From: an uncultured Megasphaera sp.
GTDB lineage: Bacteria; Bacillota; Negativicutes; Veillonellales; Megasphaeraceae
NCBI GenBank assembly: GCA_900540735.1
Contig: UQHB01000009.1
Coordinates: forward strand, 9,641 to 73,640
Direction: 5' to 3'
Length of the DNA: 64,000 bases
Shown here: positions 52,290-62,490 of the stretch, in pieces
Numbering within the stretch: position 1 is the first letter of the stretch
Layout of the letters: every line of letters starts with the position of its first letter
Made by a program: the position numbers and the translations under genes
Notes under the pieces: generated by a model
What the model was told of the DNA's origin: nothing
What the model saw: the letters and a program-made list of their open reading frames with translations, nothing else
Databases searched by the model: none

Positions 52290-54584
52290 TTATTTATAGA
52301 AATTAGCAGCTCCCCAGAGGGCTTGGCCTAAGGCTAGGCCACCGTCATTGGGAGGTACTACGTGATGTCGTAAAACCGTAAATTTCCGCTCTTGCAAGGC
52401 TTTTTCACAAAGCCCTAAGAGCAATGTATTCTGAAAGACACCGCCTGTTAAGGCGACAGTCGTGAGATTCGATTCTTGTCGGGCTCCTTCTACAGCGTCG
52501 ACGATGAGCTTCGCCAACGCCTTATGGAAGAAATAGGCTAACTGCTCTAGCGACGTGCCTTGAAGACGTTCTGTCACGATAGTCCGTACCAGTTCATCAG
52601 TCCGCATGTGGCGTATTTGCTGGCCTGCTGCTAAGGGCAAGTCCGTCATAGAAAACGGAGCAGTATGGCTTTTCCCTTTTTCCGCAGCAAACTGCAGTTT
52701 CATTGCCCCTTCGCCTTCAAAAGTCGAAACCTTACAAATCCCTAAAATAGCACTGATGCCATCGAAGAGACGACCTGCACTAGTCGACGTGACGCTGTTA
52801 ATACCTTTATCAATCATAAAGAGCTGCATCTGCAAGGCTTGGGCATCGCAAAGGCCAAGTTGTGTGACCAGCTCTTTAGTCGCTTCTTTATTACGGCCCG
52901 TCATGTCGTACACAAGAGAGACCGCAATGCGCCACCCTTCACGCGACGACGCATCACCACCGCTTTGGGTAAAAGGCATAATCGAGGCAAAGCGCATAAA
53001 ATCGTGCGTATTGGCAATGAGAATTTCACCGCCCCAAATCGTCTCGTCTGTACCGTAGCCAGTACCATCGAAGGACACGCCAACGACTGGCTCTAAATAA
53101 TCATTTTCGGCCATACACGACAAGGCATGACCGTAATGATGCTGAATCTGCCGTACAGGCAGGCCTAACTCCTGAGCCATAGCAGTCGTGTTGTACTTGG
53201 GATGAAGGTCGCAGACAACGACCTGCGGCATTGCTTCGAGTAGCCCTTCCATGCGCGTAATAGACGCACGCAAGGCTTCGACTGTCCGCACATCAGCCAT
53301 ATCACCAATGTACGGCGACAAGTAGAAGAGATTATCCTTACTAAGGCAAAAAGTATTTTTCAATTCACCGCCCATGCCGAGGACTTGGACATTCTTGTAT
53401 TTGCCAACAAAAAAAGGCAACGGTGCGTAGCCGCGAGAACGGCGAATCATATAGGGTGCATCGTCATAAAAGGCCATGACCGAATCATCAGCACGCAAGC
53501 GAATAGTCCGATTGTGAGAAAGGACAGCGTCGCACATACCAAGGATTTCGTGCCGTACATCGTCGTCCGTGCGGCAAATGGGCGCACCTGACGCGTTAGC
53601 ACTGGTCATGACGAGGACATTAGGCATAACTACGTCGTCATCATACGTAAAGAGCAGTAACTGTAGCGGCGCGTATGGCAGCATGACACCGACATAGGGA
53701 TTATCCGGGCTAAGGTCCGGTGCTAAAGGGGTGCCCTCTTTCTTGCGTAAGAGAATAATGGGCTTTTGATGGCCGTCGAGAATAGCTGCTTCGGCCTTCG
53801 TCACTGTACAATACTGTCGCACAGCCTCCATGTCTTTGGCCATGACGGCAAAGGGTTTCACAGGCCGATGCTTAAGGCTGCGAAGCCGCGTGACGACAGA
53901 TTCATTCGTGGCATCACAGCAAAAATGATAGCCCCCAATGCCTTTAACAGCAACGATACCACCACGGGAGATGATCTCCCGTGCCTTCGTAATGGCTTCC
54001 TTCCCCTTTTCGGGCCGGTCTAAGAGATACACCGTCGGGCCGCAATCATTACAGCACACAGGCTGCGCATCGTAACGCCGCGTCTCAGCGTGAGTATATT
54101 CATACTCGCACTGGGGACACATGGGGAATTCGCCCATACTCGTGCGCTCCCTGTCGTAGGGCATAGAATCGAGAATCGTCAGACGCGGCCCGCAAGCGGT
54201 GCAATTAATGAAAGGATGCAAATAACGACGGTCATTCTTATCGAACAGCTCTTTCTTACAAGCATCGCAAATAGCAATGTCTGGCGAAACGAAGATGTCT
54301 CCTTCTTCTTTCGCACTTTCGACAATGTCAAAAATCGTAAAAGCGGGGCAATCGACGGTTTCCTTATGGATTTTTAAAATCGTCGACCGCTCTGGTGCTT
54401 TTTCTGGCAAGTCTTTACTAAAGGCCTGGATATCCTCGTCTTTCCCTTGGAGCAAAATCTCTACATACGACCCTTTATTACACACCGTCCCGACGAGGCC
54501 ATGGACTGTTGCCAAGCGACTGACAAAGGGCCGAAAGCCAACGCCTTGGACGATGCCAAAAACGCAAATACGCGCTGTCTGCAT
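52290..54584 (-). CDS. hypF: Carbamoyltransferase HypF
   Basis: A 764-residue enzyme that uses carbamoyl phosphate and ATP to load HypE for CN formation. Domains in order are an acylphosphatase domain (CVFGIVQGVGFRPFVSRL), two zinc-finger motifs (CDACKKELF...CTACGP and CPQCEYEYTH...CCNDCGP), a YrdC-like domain, and a Kae1-like domain with QHHYGHALSCMAEN. All are complete. The start is the ATG at 54584 behind GGGAGGTGAG, 4 bases after the preceding NifK-like gene. HypF opens the hypFCDE block, which sits between the two nitrogenase-like sets. Confidence 0.97.
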   Translation of the reverse strand: MQTARICVFGIVQGVGFRPFVSRLATVHGLVGTVCNKGSYVEILLQGKDEDIQAFSKDLPEKAPERSTILKIHKETVDCPAFTIFDIVESAKEEGDIFVSPDIAICDACKKELFDKNDRRYLHPFINCTACGPRLTILDSMPYDRERTSMGEFPMCPQCEYEYTHAETRRYDAQPVCCNDCGPTVYLLDRPEKGKEAITKAREIISRGGIVAVKGIGGYHFCCDATNESVVTRLRSLKHRPVKPFAVMAKDMEAVRQYCTVTKAEAAILDGHQKPIILLRKKEGTPLAPDLSPDNPYVGVMLPYAPLQLLLFTYDDDVVMPNVLVMTSANASGAPICRTDDDVRHEILGMCDAVLSHNRTIRLRADDSVMAFYDDAPYMIRRSRGYAPLPFFVGKYKNVQVLGMGGELKNTFCLSKDNLFYLSPYIGDMADVRTVEALRASITRMEGLLEAMPQVVVCDLHPKYNTTAMAQELGLPVRQIQHHYGHALSCMAENDYLEPVVGVSFDGTGYGTDETIWGGEILIANTHDFMRFASIMPFTQSGGDASSREGWRIAVSLVYDMTGRNKEATKELVTQLGLCDAQALQMQLFMIDKGINSVTSTSAGRLFDGISAILGICKVSTFEGEGAMKLQFAAEKGKSHTAPFSMTDLPLAAGQQIRHMRTDELVRTIVTERLQGTSLEQLAYFFHKALAKLIVDAVEGARQESNLTTVALTGGVFQNTLLLGLCEKALQERKFTVLRHHVVPPNDGGLALGQALWGAANFYK

Positions 54585-54588
54585 AGCC

Positions 54589-55613
<1,025 letters not shown>

Positions 55614-55614
<1 letters not shown>

Positions 55615-56915
55615 TAGGCCTTCCTCCCTTCGATAGCGGTATCGATGGCTTGGAGCAGTGCGTTTACGCCATCATAGCCAAAGGGCTGAATTTCTTCATC
55701 CCAGAATACTTGGGCACTATCTGGATGGTAATACATAGCATCTTTGCCAATCGTTAAATCGACAGGATGGTCTTTTCCTTCGTAATACATCATAGTCGGC
55801 GAAAGGTTGGAGTAGACCTGCGTTTCCGGACTAAGTTCCGCCAAATGGCGGACGTAAACGAAATCATCTGGCCCAATATTGGCGTAAATCTCTTTGACGA
55901 CGAAGCCATACCGCGTCAGTGCCAAAGCCATGTCGAAAGCATTACCATTTTGCATTTCCCCAATGGCTACAGTCGTACCACTATATGTCTCACGAACCTG
56001 AGCGACAAGGGCTTTTGCTTCTTCATGCCATTTACTATCATCAATCGTCGTGCCTAAGACCTGAGCCAACGCTTGATATTGCTTGTGAATCTGCACGACC
56101 TGATAGAGCCGTGTCAATTCAATGCTCGGAATGTGGAGGTTCTTTTCCATTTCCTGCGCCGCCAAACGCGCTTCAGGATTTAAAATAATATTGAAATTGG
56201 CTTTTGCCATATCTTTATATTCATCAAAAGTCTGACATCGCGAAATTTCGTTGATTTTCGTAATGCCAATTTGCTGTAATATATCGTAGAGCTCGCACGA
56301 CTCACGAAGGGGCGCAAAATAACCGAGAAGGTTGACGGTTTTACGGTTTCGCGTCGTTGGCTCTAAGAGGGAATAGACAGCGCGGCGCACATCGACCATG
56401 GGCGGCTTGCGGCCTTCACGGGTGAGGGCGTACATGTAACACGGCACAACAGGCAAGCCCGCTTTATCTTCAGCCTTGCGACAGACCCGTTCCATATCCG
56501 TACCGAGGAGGGCATCGACGCAGGTCATGCAAATCATGACGACTGTCGGCTTTTTCTCCAAAGCCTCGACGATTTCACAGACTGCTTGGGGGATTTTCTT
56601 CAAGTGACGACCTGTAACGATGTCCGTTTCATCCATAATGTAGAAGAAAAATCTATCACTGTAACCGCCCATTTCACTGAGAATCGTCGTGTTGCGGCCA
56701 CAACAGCCAGGACCAACGAGGAGCATGACCGAACCAGGAATGGCAAGACCCGCGCGCTTCACGCCAAAGCCTTGGGCACCAGGCGAATTAAACGCCAGTG
56801 CTGCTGGTGAATTATATATGAGATGAGCTGACGAGACGAGTTCAGCCGGAATATCTTTCGGCCCTCGTGCAAAAAGCTCTTTTGTAGTAATGGCAAAAGG
56901 TTGTTGTTTTGTCAT
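55614..56915 (-). CDS. Nitrogenase component 1-like protein, set B (NifD/partner type)
   Basis: A 433-residue protein of the nitrogenase component 1 superfamily. Expected cluster ligands are Cys71/Cys72 in LLVGPGCCGRNT and Cys129/Cys132 in VMICMTCVDALLGTD; the second motif resembles the conserved cysteine region of NifD and BchN. The start overlaps the stop of the NifH-like gene (ATGA), and the stop overlaps the next start. The reductase, this protein and the following one thus form a coupled H-D-K set. The substrate is unknown. Confidence 0.87.
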
Positions 56916-57673
56916 ATCGGTTCCTTATCGTGTAATAATGTTTGTGCTAAGTCAATGAATTTTTGGCTAATCGGTAATTTCGGATTGCCTTCAATAACCG
57001 TTTTGCCTTCATCTTCAAAGCGTGTAATATCGTCGCTCCGCGGAATATCGCCGACGATTTCAAGATGCCGTTCTGCGGCGAATTTTTTCACCTTTTCCTC
57101 TTCGTCGAGGACATTGCGGCGATTCAAAATAATGCCACGCACAGTCGCATAACTTCTATCGGAAAAATTTTCTACAGCTGTGTAAATGTTGTTTGCTGCA
57201 TAAAGAGCCATTTTTTCACCAGACGTGACGATGAGTACTTGGTCGGCATAGCCTTCTCGAATAGGAGCGGCAAAGCCACCACAGACGACATCGCCTAAGA
57301 CGTCATACAAGACGACATCAGGCTTATATTCTTCAAACAGGCCTAAATCTTCCAACAGGGCAAAGGTCGCAATAATGCCGCGGCCTGCACAGCCCAGTCC
57401 CGGTGTGGGTCCACCCGTTTCAATACAGAGAATACCGCCGTAGCCGATTTTCGAAATCTCGTCAATCGACTCTGGGTCTTCGTCGTGTTCCCGAAGATAA
57501 TTCATGACCGGTTCTACAGGCTTGCCACCGAGGAGATTAAAGGTCGAATCAGCCTTTGGGTCACAGCCAATCTGAATGACCCGTTTTCCTAAATAGGCAA
57601 ACGCAGCTGCTAAATTACTCGTCATGGTCGACTTGCCAATGCCGCCTTTGCCATATACTGCTAGTTTTAACAT
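56912..57673 (-). CDS. NifH-like ATP-dependent reductase, set B
   Basis: 253 residues with the NifH hallmarks: P-loop GKGGIGKST (8-16), IGCDPKADST, Cys95 in PGLGCAGRGI and Cys131 in DVVCGGFAAPIRE. It is close in sequence to the set A protein (49245-50000), from which it differs mainly in the middle and the C-terminus. An AGGAGG site precedes the ATG. It probably drives electrons into the NifD/K-like pair coded immediately downstream. Confidence 0.94.
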   Translation of the reverse strand: MLKLAVYGKGGIGKSTMTSNLAAAFAYLGKRVIQIGCDPKADSTFNLLGGKPVEPVMNYLREHDEDPESIDEISKIGYGGILCIETGGPTPGLGCAGRGIIATFALLEDLGLFEEYKPDVVLYDVLGDVVCGGFAAPIREGYADQVLIVTSGEKMALYAANNIYTAVENFSDRSYATVRGIILNRRNVLDEEEKVKKFAAERHLEIVGDIPRSDDITRFEDEGKTVIEGNPKLPISQKFIDLAQTLLHDKEPI

Positions 57674-57681
57674 ACTGCCTC

Positions 57682-57936
57682 CTACTGCGGCATAGGCGGA
57701 TAAATCGTCTTCGTGCTCACGTCCGGCAGCATGCCTAATTTACCAGACACAGCACTGATCACATCTTGCGGTGCATCGACGATGACGCTAATGACATCGA
57801 TTTCTTTATCTCTATACGGCACGCCCATGCGGCCAATAATGTACTGCCCATAATTATGTAAAATATCGTTGATTTTCCCAGCTGTATCACGGTTGCCAAC
57901 AATAATGCCAATTAAAGCCAATCTCGTATCTTCCAT
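57682..57936 (-). CDS. TM1266-type iron-only hydrogenase system putative regulator
   Basis: An 84-residue protein of ACT/NikR-C-like ferredoxin fold: RLALIGIIVGNRDTAGKIN, then IIGRMGVPYRDKEIDVISVIVDAP. The family (TM1266) is known as a small putative regulator that occurs in genomes with [FeFe]-hydrogenase maturation genes. As first gene of the operon, directly after an attenuator-like leader, it links the cluster to [FeFe]-hydrogenase. It has no DNA-binding domain of its own, so it may be an allosteric sensor. An AGGAGG site precedes the ATG. Confidence 0.85.
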   Translation of the reverse strand: MEDTRLALIGIIVGNRDTAGKINDILHNYGQYIIGRMGVPYRDKEIDVISVIVDAPQDVISAVSGKLGMLPDVSTKTIYPPMPQ

Positions 57937-57952
57937 ATCGATTCCTCCTACT

Positions 57953-58108
57953 AAAAAAGAGACACTGCCCTAACGCAGAGTCTCGTCCTAAAATCCTATA
58001 TCTTCGCTACCTTGTCCGTGCAGCTATGCTTTGCGGATGAGGACGAGTACTGCCCGTGACGCGTTCTGTCAGACACCTCTTTCAGATTACGTTTGTATCT
58101 ATATTATA
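57953..58108 (-). promoter_or_regulatory. Leader with attenuator / possible riboswitch of the nif-like/hyp/hydF operon
   Basis: On the minus strand a TATAAT (58103-58108) is followed by a ~140-base leader. It ends in a clean intrinsic terminator, GAGACTCTGC (57975-57984) with GCAGTGTCTC (57959-57968) and six T, just before the ribosome site of the first gene. A second perfect 8-bp stem, CTCGTCCT (58040-58047) with AGGACGAG (57982-57989), shares three bases with the left arm of the terminator, so the two may compete. The loop of that stem holds smaller hairpins and the motifs CGCAAAGC and GGTAGC. The parts are reminiscent of c-di-GMP-I aptamers, but I could not fit the full fold, so the ligand is unassigned. 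The -35 is poor. The rest of the gap (58109-58250) holds only a -10-like TATAAT for the plus-strand gene. Confidence 0.7.
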
Positions 58109-58220
58109 ACAAAAATAGACAAAAAGAGTAGTCCTATCTTTGTGAAAAGAAGAACTTTATTTGCAACTAATCCATCTGCTTCTGGCATATACTTTTCCCT
58201 AAAAAGTCCAGTAAATAATG

Positions 58221-58226
58221 ATATAA
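58221..58226 (+). promoter_or_regulatory. -10 element of the zinc-ribbon gene
   Basis: TATAAT at 58221-58226, 33 bases before the start codon; no convincing -35. Confidence 0.4.
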
Positions 58227-58258
58227 TAGAGTAAAGTACTAACAGGGAGATGAATCAT

Positions 58259-58468
58259 ATGAAATGCCCAGGCTGTGGCGTAGAACTGCGCGAAGGCGTG
58301 CTCATGTGCCCCATTTGCGGCACGAAACAAGTCGTCAAACCGCCGAAACCACCGAAAAATACACGAAATAATCCAAAAATCTTTACGAAAACTCGCATCA
58401 TTAGCGTCGTCATTATAGCCCTCTTTTTACTCATCGGCTTGTGGCGCGTCTTCCATGCCTATTTGTAA
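58259..58468 (+). CDS. Zinc-ribbon protein with one C-terminal membrane helix
   Basis: 69 residues. The N-terminus MKCPGCGVELREGVLMCPICG is a zinc ribbon with two CxxC pairs; a Lys/Pro-rich linker follows, and the C-terminus has one membrane helix (IISVVIIALFLLIGLW). The zinc ribbon would face the cytoplasm. The function is unknown. The ATG at 58259 fits the GGGAG site better than the one nine bases upstream. A terminator follows within 10 bases. Confidence 0.75.
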   Translation: MKCPGCGVELREGVLMCPICGTKQVVKPPKPPKNTRNNPKIFTKTRIISVVIIALFLLIGLWRVFHAYL

Positions 58469-58472
58469 ACGT

Positions 58473-58511
58473 AAAAAGGCCTATAGAAAATATTCTCTAC
58501 AGGCCTTTTTC
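58473..58511. terminator. Bidirectional intrinsic terminator
   Basis: AAAAAGGCCT and AGGCCTTTTT flank a TA-rich loop between the zinc-ribbon gene and the convergent symporter gene. Confidence 0.85.
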
Positions 58512-59771
58512 TTATGCTGTTTTTTTCGGATTAAAATAATGATTATACCGTTCCATGAACGTTTCTTTCGTAATTTCTTTTTCCCAACGAGCGACGACCA
58601 TGGTTGCCATGCAGTTGCCGCAAACGTTGCAAATCGTGCGGATCATGTCGAGAACACGGTCAATACCGAGCAAAATAGCAACCCCTTCAGTCGGTAAATT
58701 GAAAGCTGCTGCTGTCGCTGCGACGACGATAATCCCAGCACCTGGTACGCCGGCAATGCCTTTCGTCGAAAGCATAAGCGTGAGCATAACGAGGAGCTGT
58801 TGCTCAATCGGCATGTTGATGCCGTATAATTGGGCAATAAACAAAATGCCAGCCGAACTATAAAGCGTCGAGCCGTCGAGGTTGAACGAATAGCCCGTCG
58901 GCATGACGAAGGTGACGACGTGTTTTGGGATGCCAAGAGATTCGAGCCGTTCCATAGCACCAGGCAAAGCCGCTTCACTACTAGCCGTCGTGAAAGCTAA
59001 GAATAAAATATCTTTGAGACAGTGCAGTAAATGGAAGAAATTAATCCCTGTAAGGGTGCTGGCAATACCGGCAATAATAGCAATAAATAAGATTGTCGCG
59101 CCAGCTACAGAAATAATTAATTTCCCAAGAGGCAAGAGCATGGCAATACCGTAGCTGCCGACAGTGTACGCAATCATGGCAAACACGCCGAGAGGTGCAA
59201 AATGCATGACATAGCCAGTAACCTTAAACATCGTTTCAGCAATGCTGCGGCATAAATCGACGATTTTATCGCCAGCCGGGCCAATATGAGCAACGCCGAC
59301 GCCGAAGAAGCAAGCAAAGAAAATAATCTGGAGCATGTCTTGCTTCGCCATAGCATCGATGATGTTCGCCGGAATAATGTTGACCGCATATTGCACTAAA
59401 TCTACGTGATGCTGACCTGCAGCGGCAGCATTCGACGCATTAGAAGCCGTTGCCGTCAGCGTAACGCCGTGGCCCGGTTCGGTCACATTCATGACGATAA
59501 GGCCAATCGCTAAGGCAATGGTCGTGGCAAATTCAAACCAAATAATTGCTTTACCGCCGAGACGACCGAGTTTTTTGAAATTCCCTGTCCCAGCAATACC
59601 CATAATTAAAGTACTAAAAATCAAGGGCACAACAATCATCTTAATCATTCGTAAAAACGCATCACCAATCGGTTTTAAATGCGTTGCCGTGTCCGGCACC
59701 AAATAGCCTACAACGGCACCAATAATGAGGCCGAGCAAAATCTGTGTGCTCAATCCAACTTTTTTAAACAC
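58512..59771 (-). CDS. Dicarboxylate/amino acid:cation symporter (GltP/DAACS family)
   Basis: A 419-residue membrane protein of the glutamate/aspartate/C4-dicarboxylate symporter family. It has the hallmark segments FLRMIKMIVVPLIFSTLIMGIAG, the serine-rich AFTTASSEAALPGAMERL re-entrant loop, PTGYSFNLDGSTLYSSAGILF, and GVPGAGIIVV. The start is a GTG (59771) behind AAAGGAGAC. Substrate could be glutamate, aspartate or a C4 acid. Confidence 0.92.
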   Translation of the reverse strand: MFKKVGLSTQILLGLIIGAVVGYLVPDTATHLKPIGDAFLRMIKMIVVPLIFSTLIMGIAGTGNFKKLGRLGGKAIIWFEFATTIALAIGLIVMNVTEPGHGVTLTATASNASNAAAAGQHHVDLVQYAVNIIPANIIDAMAKQDMLQIIFFACFFGVGVAHIGPAGDKIVDLCRSIAETMFKVTGYVMHFAPLGVFAMIAYTVGSYGIAMLLPLGKLIISVAGATILFIAIIAGIASTLTGINFFHLLHCLKDILFLAFTTASSEAALPGAMERLESLGIPKHVVTFVMPTGYSFNLDGSTLYSSAGILFIAQLYGINMPIEQQLLVMLTLMLSTKGIAGVPGAGIIVVAATAAAFNLPTEGVAILLGIDRVLDMIRTICNVCGNCMATMVVARWEKEITKETFMERYNHYFNPKKTA

Positions 59772-59872
59772 AACACCAAGTCTCCTTTACAATATAATGA
59801 CAGTACACATACAAGTATACATTTTACTGTATATTGTCCATTTACACAAGATACATGAAAAAATTAATCATG

Positions 59873-59911
59873 AAAAAACCGGCATTTCCGTATGCGAAGA
59901 AATGCCGGTGT
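59873..59911 (-). terminator. Intrinsic terminator after galU
   Basis: On the minus strand ACCGGCATTTC and GAAATGCCGGT form a hairpin followed by six T. Confidence 0.88.
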
Positions 59912-59927
59912 CCTGTAATACTAGACC

Positions 59928-60818
59928 TTATTTATTGATTTTGTCATGATCCGCAACAATTTCTTTCAAATACGCGTAAAAATCATCGCCTAAATCAGGA
60001 CGACGGAGGGCATATTCAACAGTTGCTTTCAAATAGCCAAGCTTATTGCCCGTATCGTACCGTTTCCCTTTGAAATTATACGCATAGACCGCTTCCCGTT
60101 CAGCCATCAATTTCAATGCATCAGTCAACTGAATTTCGCCGTTTTTCCCAGGTTGAATCCGTTCGAGTACTTCAAACACATCAGGCGTCAACACATAGCG
60201 CCCAAGGGCAGCAAAACGGCTCGGTGCTTCTTTGATAGATGGCTTTTCAATCATATCGACAACCTTCAATACATCTGGTGAATCTGTCGGCGTGCCTTTG
60301 ACAATGCCATAAGAAGAAACCTTTTCTTTTGGTACTTCTTGGCAACCGAGAATAGTTCCGCCTAGTTTGTCGTAAAGGTCAATCATTTGCTTTAAGGCCG
60401 GATACGTTTCGTTGTAGACGATATCATCGCCTAAGAGCACAGCAAACGGTTCATCATCAATGAAGGAGCGGGCGCAATACACCGCATCGCCGAGGCCACG
60501 CATGTGTTTTTGGCGGATGTAATGGACGTTGATTTCCGAAATGCTCCGTACCATTTGTAGTAAATCCGTCTTGCCTTGCCGTTCCAGCTGCAATTCCAAA
60601 TCAATATTCGTATCGAAATGGTCTTCAATAGCCCGTTTTGCATGACCACTGATAATCAAAATTTCTTCGATACCGCTTTGTAAGGCTTCTTCTACAATGT
60701 ATTGAATTGCTGGCTTGTCCACGATAGGCAGCATTTCTTTTGGCGTAGCTTTCGTTGCCGGTAAAAAGCGTGTACCAAATCCAGCAGCTGGGATAACAGC
60801 TTTGCGTATTTTTTTCAT
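59928..60818 (-). CDS. galU: UTP-glucose-1-phosphate uridylyltransferase
   Basis: A 296-residue nucleotidyltransferase that makes UDP-glucose for envelope polysaccharides. The N-terminus KAVIPAAGFGTRFLPATKATPKEMLPIVDKP is the signature of GalU; FAVLLGDDIV holds the metal-binding Asp, and KRYDTGNKLGYLKA lies near the C-terminus. A GGAGAG site precedes the ATG. Monocistronic. Confidence 0.97.
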   Translation of the reverse strand: MKKIRKAVIPAAGFGTRFLPATKATPKEMLPIVDKPAIQYIVEEALQSGIEEILIISGHAKRAIEDHFDTNIDLELQLERQGKTDLLQMVRSISEINVHYIRQKHMRGLGDAVYCARSFIDDEPFAVLLGDDIVYNETYPALKQMIDLYDKLGGTILGCQEVPKEKVSSYGIVKGTPTDSPDVLKVVDMIEKPSIKEAPSRFAALGRYVLTPDVFEVLERIQPGKNGEIQLTDALKLMAEREAVYAYNFKGKRYDTGNKLGYLKATVEYALRRPDLGDDFYAYLKEIVADHDKINK

Positions 60819-61030
60819 GTTGTTTCTCTCCTTACGTTGAAATATATTACTATTTTAAAATATCCCCATCCGTTTCGCAACCGTTTAGTCTTTACGAGTA
60901 CATCAACTATATCTTATTGTATAAGTTTCTTTTCTCTAGCTAATTCTTCATTTAAGACAATAACTTGAGTATTCCAAATAACGTGTAATTTTCGCAAGTG
61001 GGAATTCAATGCGTCTTGTACTTGTCCACA

Positions 61031-61438
61031 CTATTCATCTTTATGCTTTTTAATAATTAAGACAAATACAATATGCGGCTTCTTCATTAAACAGTCTTGT
61101 AAGATTTTACCCATAGGATATTCATCTTGCGAAAGGCTTTGAATTTGATGAAGAATGGCATAACAAATAGATATGGAGTGAATAAATTTATGACTAACTT
61201 CTTCTATAAACTCTTTAAACCTTCCATTGCCCTTTACTCCATCAGGATTTGGCGCAGAACTTTTGGCTTCAATAAATAGGACAGGTCTTGTCATATTCTT
61301 TCCGCGCACAGTAATGCACTCCACAGCAGAAATCCCTTTAGCATTGAGCTTTTTATCATACAATCGGGATTTCTCAATATAAAAAGAGCAATCCTCTGCA
61401 AATACAAACTCCATACCTGATTCGCGAAAAGAAATCAT
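61031..61438 (-). CDS. Small protein paired with an AAA ATPase, possible PD-(D/E)XK-type effector
   Basis: 135 residues, not assigned to a named family. The segment GISAVECITVRG, then RPVLFIEAKSSAPNP, gives a beta strand ending in ExK, the pattern of the PD-(D/E)XK nuclease core, so it may be a small nuclease. Its ATG overlaps the stop of the upstream ATPase gene by 4 bases, so they are translationally coupled. ATPase plus small nuclease pairs are a common form of anti-phage system. The base composition is AT-richer than that of the window. The gap 60819-61030 before it holds only the galU promoter region and nothing else I can name. Confidence 0.6.
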   Translation of the reverse strand: MISFRESGMEFVFAEDCSFYIEKSRLYDKKLNAKGISAVECITVRGKNMTRPVLFIEAKSSAPNPDGVKGNGRFKEFIEEVSHKFIHSISICYAILHQIQSLSQDEYPMGKILQDCLMKKPHIVFVLIIKKHKDE

Positions 61439-62460
61439 AACGTATCTCCTAAAGCAATATCAACTTCTTCTTTATATAACCGTACTGCTTCATCAATAAT
61501 ACTGTTATCTGGCATTCCATCTAACATATTTTCATATATTGGAATTGCATCTGCACTTAATGATAATACTGGAATAGGCATATTATACGCCTTAGATAAA
61601 ATACACATTTTTTTGATAACAAAGTATGAATGCGTAGCAATAAAAAATTGTATACCACTTTGCGCTAATTCAAAAATCATGTCTACATAATCAGAAATTG
61701 CTTTGGGGTGTAATGATGCTTCCAATTCGTCAATGAAAATAATCGAATGATTAGAAAGATACCGATTGGATAATAGTCGGTTAAAAATAGCAATTTTCTT
61801 TATTCCTTCTGATGTTATGCCAATAGGAAACTTAGTATTTCCTCGTTTAAAATACCATTGACCGCTTGTCGTATCATATACAATTTTCCCATGAATAATT
61901 TCTTCTAATTTCTTCCTCCCTTTAGAAAAAGACGCAAAATTCTTTCCCTGCATGGGAGGTCTTTGCAATGCTCGTACTAAATCCAAGTATGTATCATCAA
62001 AGCCAAACATAGCGTCTTGTTCCCGAGATTTCAGAATAATCTGAAATAGTGACAGGACTTCTTTTGCCGGAATAAAAATAGAAGTTTTATCTCTTGAGCT
62101 AGTATAGGTGCTACTAATTTTAGAGATTTGGTGCTCCGTTCCCTTCCCAAATTCATATGAAAAGGAATCTTTATTTTCTTGCATACTAAAAGATAACGTA
62201 TTTTCCCCCTTCTTAACCAAATCCCCTAATCTATCAACTTGAAATGTCCAATATAGCTTTTCTGCTAAAATTCCTGATAATCCTTTTACTTCTTGTCCCT
62301 TTTTATACTGCTCCAATGTCTTTAAAGCCGTATAGATGGATTTTAGGACAAAGGTCTTCCCACTGCTGTTTTCACCAATAATAAGATTAATATTTCCAAG
62401 ATTATTCCATTCAATGTATTTTTGCAAACCATAATTGGATAAAGTTACCTCTTCAATCAT
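61435..62460 (-). CDS. AAA/ABC-type ATPase (OLD/RecF-like, AAA_15 group)
   Basis: 341 residues. The N-terminus MIEEVTLSNYGLQKYIEWNN leads to a Walker A IIGENSSGKTFVLKS. The ABC-like C-terminal half has ITSEGIKKIAIFNRLLSN (signature-like), Walker B SIIFIDELEASLHP, and the D-loop/His switch IQFFIATHSYFVIKKM. This is the chain layout of OLD, RecF and related ATPases that regulate a partner effector. The partner is the overlapping downstream gene. AT-rich composition suggests acquisition by transfer. The TOPRIM domain of OLD nucleases is missing here, so this is an ATPase-only member. Confidence 0.85.
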   Translation of the reverse strand: MIEEVTLSNYGLQKYIEWNNLGNINLIIGENSSGKTFVLKSIYTALKTLEQYKKGQEVKGLSGILAEKLYWTFQVDRLGDLVKKGENTLSFSMQENKDSFSYEFGKGTEHQISKISSTYTSSRDKTSIFIPAKEVLSLFQIILKSREQDAMFGFDDTYLDLVRALQRPPMQGKNFASFSKGRKKLEEIIHGKIVYDTTSGQWYFKRGNTKFPIGITSEGIKKIAIFNRLLSNRYLSNHSIIFIDELEASLHPKAISDYVDMIFELAQSGIQFFIATHSYFVIKKMCILSKAYNMPIPVLSLSADAIPIYENMLDGMPDNSIIDEAVRLYKEEVDIALGDTL

Positions 62461-62490
62461 ACTTTCACCACCCCTTACCTTTCTCTTTAT

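Noticed and set aside
57953..58108. Firm call of a c-di-GMP-I riboswitch in the operon leader
   Set aside because: Only scattered motifs match (CGCAAAGC, GGTAGC); the conserved tetraloop and receptor stems were not found.
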